Of a DNA stretch of 64,000 nt, positions 59,568 through 64,000 are shown piece after piece (position 1 is the stretch's first letter; every line of letters begins with the position of its first letter). The stretch is from Nesterenkonia cremea (GTDB lineage: Bacteria > Actinomycetota > Actinomycetes > Actinomycetales > Micrococcaceae): NCBI RefSeq assembly GCF_014642675.1, contig NZ_BMIS01000004.1:62001-126000 (forward strand). The letters run 5' to 3'. The notes under the pieces are model-generated. The model ran no database searches. It was not told where the DNA came from and saw nothing but the letters and a program-made list of their open reading frames with translations. A program made the translations under genes and the position numbers.

Positions 59568-60368
59568 ATGGCCGAGCCCAACACCAACCCCGATGCCGCT
59601 GTGACCTCTCAGGAGGAGATCAGCCAGGAGATCGGGACGCTGCACGAGAAGTACCGCACCAGCCTCCAGGCAGGCGGGCCGGAGGAGACCACCGCACGGC
59701 TGAACTTCCCGCCCTACCGCAGCTCCCTGCTGCGCCACCCCACCAAGAGCCTCCACCACACCGATCCGGAGGAGATCGAGCTGCACAGCCCGGCCTTCGG
59801 CGAGCGGGACGTCCACGCGCTGGAGTCGGATCTGACCATCCAGCACAACGGGGAGCCCCTGGGCGAGCGCATCATCGTCGCCGGGAAGGTGATCGACGGA
59901 GACGGCCGCCCCGTGGCGGGACAGCTCATCGAGGTCTGGCAGGCCAACGCCGCCGGACGCTACATCCATAAGCGCGATCAGCACCCCGCACCCATCGACC
60001 CCAACTTCACCGGTGTGGGCCGGGCGATCACCGGGGCAGACGGCAGCTACAGCTTCACCACCATCAAGCCGGCGCCCTACCCGTGGAAGAACCACTTCAA
60101 CGCCTGGCGTCCGGCCCACATCCACTTCTCCATGTTCGGGACCGACTTCACTCAGCGGATCATCACCCAGATGTACTTCCCCGGGGACCCGCTGTTCTCC
60201 CTGGACCCGATCTATCAGTCCATCGTGGATCAGAACGCCCGGGACCGGCTGGTCGCCCAGTACGATCACTCGGTCTCCCAGCACGAGTGGGCCACGGGGT
60301 ACCGTTGGGACATCGTGCTCAGCGGCAGCAACCGCACCTGGACCGAGGCCGATCAGGAGGAACACTGA
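59568..60368 (+). CDS. pcaH: Protocatechuate 3,4-dioxygenase beta subunit
   Basis: About 266 aa. Intradiol ring-cleaving dioxygenase holding the Fe(III). VAGQLIEVWQANAAGRYIHK, PYPWKNHFNAWRPAHIHFSM (Tyr and His ligands, about 164-183) and ITQMYFPGDPLFSLDPIYQS are diagnostic. GAGGAG nine nt upstream sets ATG 59568; the longer frame starts before it. Partner PcaG follows after one base. Confidence 0.95.
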   Translation: MAEPNTNPDAAVTSQEEISQEIGTLHEKYRTSLQAGGPEETTARLNFPPYRSSLLRHPTKSLHHTDPEEIELHSPAFGERDVHALESDLTIQHNGEPLGERIIVAGKVIDGDGRPVAGQLIEVWQANAAGRYIHKRDQHPAPIDPNFTGVGRAITGADGSYSFTTIKPAPYPWKNHFNAWRPAHIHFSMFGTDFTQRIITQMYFPGDPLFSLDPIYQSIVDQNARDRLVAQYDHSVSQHEWATGYRWDIVLSGSNRTWTEADQEEH

Positions 60369-60369
60369 G

Positions 60370-60951
60370 ATGAAGCACATCCCGACGCCGGCCCAGACCG
60401 TCGGCCCCTTCTACGGCTACGCCCTGCCCTTCAAGGACGGGGAGAACCTCATCCACCCCTCCCGCCCCGGTGCGGTGCGGCTGCACGGCACGGTCACCGA
60501 CGGAGACGGCGCCACCATCCCGGATGCGCTGCTGGAGATCTGGCAGCCCGACGCGGAGGGTGCCATCCCGCAGGAGACCGGCTCCCTGGTGCGCGACGGC
60601 TACACCTTCACCGGCTGGGGCCGCGCGACGGTGGACAACGTCGGCCACTACACCTTCACCACGCTGAACCCCGGCCCGACGGCGCCGGGCAAGGCCCCTT
60701 TCATCCTGCTGACGGTCTTCGCCCGAGGCCTGATGGACCGGCTCCACACCCGGATCTACCTGCCCGAGGACATCCAGGCGCTGGAGAACGATCCGCTGCT
60801 GAGCAGCCTGGAGGAGCCCGAGCGTCGCACGCTGATCGCCGAGCGTGAGGCCGACGGCGGCCTGCGCTTCGACATCCGCCTGCAGGGCGAGGGTCAGACC
60901 GCCTTCCTGTCCTACCCGCGCACCCCGCAGCAGGTAGGGGCCGCCGAATGA
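60370..60951 (+). CDS. pcaG: Protocatechuate 3,4-dioxygenase alpha subunit
   Basis: 193 aa. TPAQTVGPFYGYALPF is the standard N-terminus; DALLEIWQPDAEGAI and GYTFTGWGRATVD follow, and LTVFARGLMDRLHTRIYLPE matches the beta-subunit core without its full set of Fe ligands, as usual for alpha. One base after the pcaH stop. It overlaps pcaB by 4 bp. Confidence 0.95.
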   Translation: MKHIPTPAQTVGPFYGYALPFKDGENLIHPSRPGAVRLHGTVTDGDGATIPDALLEIWQPDAEGAIPQETGSLVRDGYTFTGWGRATVDNVGHYTFTTLNPGPTAPGKAPFILLTVFARGLMDRLHTRIYLPEDIQALENDPLLSSLEEPERRTLIAEREADGGLRFDIRLQGEGQTAFLSYPRTPQQVGAAE

Positions 60952-62333
60952 CCGAGGACTCTCTGCTCTCCCCGTCATGGGCGGGCACAGAGGTCTCCTC
61001 GCTCACCGGAGACCAGGCGCTTCTGACTGCGCTGCTCGAGGCGGAGGCCGCCTGGGGCGAGGTGCTGGCCGAGGCCGGATTCGCTCAGGCCGCCGATGCG
61101 CAGGCGCTGCGGCGCATCGGCTCCGATCCCCGGGCCGTCCCCGGTCTGGCCCCGGAGGAGCTGGCGCGGGCCGCCGTCGGGGGAGGCAACCCCGTCATCC
61201 CGATGCTCGCCGCAGTCCGTGCTGAGCTGAAGGCCTCCGGTGCGGGGGATTCGGCACTGCACCGCGGCGCCACCAGCCAGGACATCCTGGATACGGCCCT
61301 GGTCCTGATGGTCAACCGTGCCGGGGCACAGATCCTCGCTGACGGCTATGCCGCCGCCGGTGGGCTGGCCGCCTTGGCCCAGGAGCATCGCAGCACGCTG
61401 TGTGCCGCGCGCTCGCTGACCAAGCACGCCCTGCCCACCGTCTTCGGGCTGCGGGCGGCCACCTGGTTGGACGGCGTGTCCGCGGCGCTGAAGGACCTGG
61501 AGCGTGCGCTGAGCCGACTGCCCCTGCAATGGGGCGGAGCAGCGGGCACCCAGGCCGCCCTGGTGGACTTTGCCGGGGCTGAGGAGGCCCGCGGGCTGAC
61601 CGAGCAGCTGGCCGCCCGGCTGGGCCTGCCGGCGACGGGACGTCCCTGGCATGTCCAGCGCCAGCCGCTGCTGCAGGCGGCCTCCGCCGTGGCCGGACTG
61701 AGCTCCGCGCTGGGCAAGGCCGCAGGAGACGTGCTGATGCTCCAACGTCCCGAGGTCGCCGAGCTGCGCGAACCCACGGCCGCCGGCCGCGGAGGCTCCT
61801 CCGCCATGCCGCATAAGCAGAACCCGGTGCTCTCCACGCTGATCCGCTCGGCGGCGATCAGCACCCCCGGCCAGCTCTCCACGCTGTACTCCGCGGCCGC
61901 GATGGCTCAGGACGAGCGTCCCGACGGCGGCTGGCACGCCGAATGGGCGCCGCTGCGTGAGCTGCTGCGGCTCACCGGGGGAGCGGCAGACCGCGCCCGG
62001 GAGCTCTTCGGCGGCCTGGTGGTCGAAGCCGAACAGATGGCGCACAACCTGCGCCTGGACGGTGACCTGGTGCTCAGCGAACGGCTGATGGCCGCGCTGG
62101 GCCCGAAGATGCCCGGCGGCAAGGAGCAGCTCAAGGACCTGGTCACCCGCAGTGTGCAGGAGGGCAGAAGCCTGCGCGAACTGGTGACCGAGAGCTTCGC
62201 CGAGGCCGGGGCCGCGGAGCCCGAACGGCTGCCCGAGCTCTTCGATCCTGCCGATTACCTGGGACGTGCCCAGGAGTTCATCGATTCCGCTGTACATGAT
62301 TTCAAGGAGCAGAATGACCAGCGCACCCGCTGA
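60948..62333 (+). CDS. pcaB: 3-carboxy-cis,cis-muconate cycloisomerase
   Basis: 461 aa. Fumarase/aspartase superfamily. Signature GGSSAMPHKQNPVLSTLI (about 283-300), with LHRGATSQDILDTALVL (about 104-120) carrying the superfamily T-S-Q-D motif. Lactonises the PcaHG product to 4-carboxymuconolactone. Its end overlaps pcaD by 20 bp. Confidence 0.93.
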   Translation: MTEDSLLSPSWAGTEVSSLTGDQALLTALLEAEAAWGEVLAEAGFAQAADAQALRRIGSDPRAVPGLAPEELARAAVGGGNPVIPMLAAVRAELKASGAGDSALHRGATSQDILDTALVLMVNRAGAQILADGYAAAGGLAALAQEHRSTLCAARSLTKHALPTVFGLRAATWLDGVSAALKDLERALSRLPLQWGGAAGTQAALVDFAGAEEARGLTEQLAARLGLPATGRPWHVQRQPLLQAASAVAGLSSALGKAAGDVLMLQRPEVAELREPTAAGRGGSSAMPHKQNPVLSTLIRSAAISTPGQLSTLYSAAAMAQDERPDGGWHAEWAPLRELLRLTGGAADRARELFGGLVVEAEQMAHNLRLDGDLVLSERLMAALGPKMPGGKEQLKDLVTRSVQEGRSLRELVTESFAEAGAAEPERLPELFDPADYLGRAQEFIDSAVHDFKEQNDQRTR

Positions 62334-63132
62334 CCGGCTGAGCCTGGCCGGATCCTGGCTGACCAGCCCCGAGGACGCCCCGGCGGAGAAGCCGCTGCTG
62401 ATCGTGGGCCCCTCGCTGGGCACCAGTGTGGAGGCCCTCTGGCGTCCCGCCGTGAGCTTCCTGGAGAAGCGATTCCACGTGGTGGGCTGGGATCTGCCCG
62501 GCCACGGCGCGGGCACACCGGAGGCCGAGGCCTTCAGCATCACCGATCTGGCCCAGGGTGTGCGCCGGCTGACCGCAGCAGTGCGGCAGGAGGCTGGGCT
62601 GACCGGGCCTGCCTATTACGCAGGTGTCTCCATCGGCGGTGCCGTTGCCCAGCAGCTGGCCGTGGACGCCGAGGCTGAGCCCACCTTCGAGAAGGTCGTG
62701 GTGCTGTGCAGCGCGGCCAAGATCGGTGAGCCCGTCGCCTGGCGGGAGCGGGCCGAGTTCGTGGAGCAGGCCGGGACCCCCTCCATGGTGGAGGGTTCGG
62801 CCAAGCGCTGGTTCGCCCCCGGATTCATCGAGGCCCAGCCGGCCATCACCGCCGGGCTGCTGCACTCGCTGCAGAACTCCGACCGGCACTCCTACGCCCG
62901 CTGCTGCGAGGCATTGGGGGAGTTCGACCTGCGCGAGAAGCTCCGCGGGGCTGCTGTTCCGGTGCTGGCCGTGGCCGGTGCAGAGGATGCCGTCTGTCCG
63001 CCGGAGCAGGCTGAGCTGATCGCCCAGACCGTGCCGCAGGGGCGGCACGCTGTACTGGCCGACGTCGGGCATCTGGCCCCGGCCGAGGCTCCCGAACAGA
63101 CCGCTGAGCTGATCAAGGAGTTCATCGCATGA
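62314..63132 (+). CDS. pcaD: 3-oxoadipate enol-lactonase
   Basis: About 272 aa, alpha/beta hydrolase. Oxyanion region VGPSLGTSVEALW, nucleophile elbow YAGVSIGGAVAQQLA (Ser about 109), acid in VAGAEDAVCPPEQ and catalytic His in ADVGHLAPAEAPEQ. AAGGAG four nt before ATG 62314 decides the start within the pcaB end. Not fused to PcaC, unlike the PcaL proteins of many actinobacteria. Confidence 0.92.
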   Translation: MTSAPADRLSLAGSWLTSPEDAPAEKPLLIVGPSLGTSVEALWRPAVSFLEKRFHVVGWDLPGHGAGTPEAEAFSITDLAQGVRRLTAAVRQEAGLTGPAYYAGVSIGGAVAQQLAVDAEAEPTFEKVVVLCSAAKIGEPVAWRERAEFVEQAGTPSMVEGSAKRWFAPGFIEAQPAITAGLLHSLQNSDRHSYARCCEALGEFDLREKLRGAAVPVLAVAGAEDAVCPPEQAELIAQTVPQGRHAVLADVGHLAPAEAPEQTAELIKEFIA

Positions 63133-63527
63133 GCGCTGATGAGATCTACCAGGAGGGCATGCGGGTCCGCCGTGAGGTCCTCTCCGATGCCCACGTGGAC
63201 AACGCGGAGGCGAAGAAGGACGAGTTCACCTCCGAATTCCAGGAGCTGATCACCCGCTACGCCTGGGGCACCATCTGGACCCGCCCCGGACTGGAGCGCA
63301 CCACCCGCTCGGCCATCACGCTGACCGCGATGATCGCCGGCGGCTATTGGCACGAGCTGGAGATGCACATCCGTGCCGCGCTGCGCAACGGCGTGACTCC
63401 GGATGAGATCAAGGAGATCTTCCTGCAGAGCGCGATCTACTGCTCCGTCCCGGCGGCCAATGTGGCCTTCGGCATCGGCCAGCGGGTGCTGGCTGAGGAG
63501 GCGGAGAAGAAGGAGTCCGAGGGCTGA
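63129..63527 (+). CDS. pcaC: 4-carboxymuconolactone decarboxylase
   Basis: 132 aa, typical length. RREVLSDAHVDNAEAKKDEF, AWGTIWTRPGLERTTRSAIT (about 39-58) and HIRAALRNGVTPDEIKEIFL with the active-site region. Decarboxylates to 3-oxoadipate enol-lactone. ATGA overlap with pcaD. Downstream CoA transferase and thiolase genes are not in view. Confidence 0.94.
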   Translation: MSADEIYQEGMRVRREVLSDAHVDNAEAKKDEFTSEFQELITRYAWGTIWTRPGLERTTRSAITLTAMIAGGYWHELEMHIRAALRNGVTPDEIKEIFLQSAIYCSVPAANVAFGIGQRVLAEEAEKKESEG

Positions 63528-63533
63528 GGCTCC

Positions 63534-64000
63534 TCAGTCCGCTGCGGCCCAGCGGACCACCACATCGCCGATCAGGCTGCGCATCTGATGCTGGCGCTGC
63601 GGCGAGGCGAACTCGCTGTCGAAGAGCACGCTGAAGGTATAGCGGTTGGCCACCTGGAATACGCAGTAGGAACTGATCAGCAGGTGCAGATCCAGGGCGT
63701 TGACCTCCTCGCGGAAGACGCCCTTCTTATGGCCCTGGGCGATGATCCCGTCCAGCACGCCCATCGCCGGGGTGTTCAGATCATGCAGGGACTCCAGTTC
63801 TGAGATGAACCGGCCGCGGTGGATGTTCTCGATGGCCACCAGTCGGATGAAGTCCGAATGCTTCAGGTGGTGGTCATAGGTCAGCACGGCCAGCCGGCGC
63901 AGCGCCTCGGCCGGCTCCAGCTCCTGGACCTGCAGGCTCTGCTCGGCCTCCCGGATGCCCCGGTAGGCCTCCTCCAGCACGGCCAGATAGAGCTGCTCCT
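63534..64000 (-). CDS. TetR family transcriptional regulator, 5' end beyond the window
   Basis: About 154 C-terminal residues. It enters from the right edge in EQLYLAVLEEAYRGIREAE, the segment just after the TetR HTH, followed by AVLTYDHHLKHSDFIRLVAI, HRGRFISELESLHDL and a C-terminal helix pair ending LIGDVVVRWAAAD. The HTH itself lies outside. Convergent with pcaC; it may control genes further right. Confidence 0.8.
   Translation of the reverse strand, partial: EQLYLAVLEEAYRGIREAEQSLQVQELEPAEALRRLAVLTYDHHLKHSDFIRLVAIENIHRGRFISELESLHDLNTPAMGVLDGIIAQGHKKGVFREEVNALDLHLLISSYCVFQVANRYTFSVLFDSEFASPQRQHQMRSLIGDVVVRWAAAD

Noticed and set aside
63129..63527. PcaD-PcaC fusion (PcaL)
   Set aside because: pcaD ends with its own stop and pcaC begins with ATG in an ATGA overlap; they are separate frames.

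Overview
The window is high-GC, densely coded DNA. Gene families and gene order (rsmI, tatD, rsmA, ispE, ABC-F, glmU, prs; pmt divergent from rsmI; wall-glycopolymer genes) point to an actinobacterium, most likely Micrococcales/Micrococcaceae (Nesterenkonia- or Arthrobacter-like). The genus is an inference. Many starts lie 6-9 nt downstream of a TANNNT hexamer with no ribosome binding site, so leaderless transcripts are probably common.

1-15.3 kb is a cell-envelope region. It holds a polysaccharide pyruvyltransferase-like gene, two paralogous TPR plus sialyltransferase-like (GT29-like) genes that flank a small AT-richer three-gene island (two unknowns and a GNAT acetyltransferase), a secreted protein with two tandem HNH/GmrSD-like domains, a histidine phosphatase, two glycerol-3-phosphate cytidylyltransferases (tagD-like) on either side of a membrane protein, a CDP-glycerol glycerophosphotransferase, an LCP ligase and a VOC protein. 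CDP-glycerol made by TagD is polymerised by the TagF-like enzyme, and LCP proteins attach such polymers to peptidoglycan.

15.4-25.2 kb: SURF1, DUF3817, guaA, a very large helicase-like protein with degenerate catalytic motifs, a small hypothetical, a CpaB/SAF protein, an FmdB zinc ribbon and 5-formyl-THF cyclo-ligase. 25.3-33.4 kb (minus strand) is a tightly overlapping six-gene operon: three glycosyltransferases, an ABC exporter and two APH-fold phosphotransferases. It looks like an uncharacterised glycoconjugate synthesis and export system.

33.5-45 kb: galE, acyl-CoA ligase, protein mannosyltransferase, rsmI, an AGCS amino-acid symporter, a DUF559 nuclease-fold gene framed by two near-identical long perfect palindromes, tatD, rsmA and ispE. 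A third related palindrome follows galE. 45-55 kb: TauE/SafE, an MBL-fold hydrolase, an ABC-F ATPase, a Ser/Thr kinase, a secreted acidic protein, an XRE regulator, tRNA-Gln, glmU and prs.

55-64 kb is a protocatechuate/4-hydroxybenzoate catabolic cluster: pobA, two IclR regulators, an aromatic acid MFS transporter, pcaHGBDC and a partial TetR gene. PobA makes protocatechuate, PcaHG opens the ring, and PcaB, PcaC and PcaD carry it to 3-oxoadipate. A shared sequence motif lies upstream of pobA, pcaH and the transporter/IclR pair.

The most novel signal is the palindrome family around 34.5, 40.9 and 41.9 kb. Tips are conserved, the interior varies with compensatory changes in both arms, and one single-gene cassette is framed by two copies.
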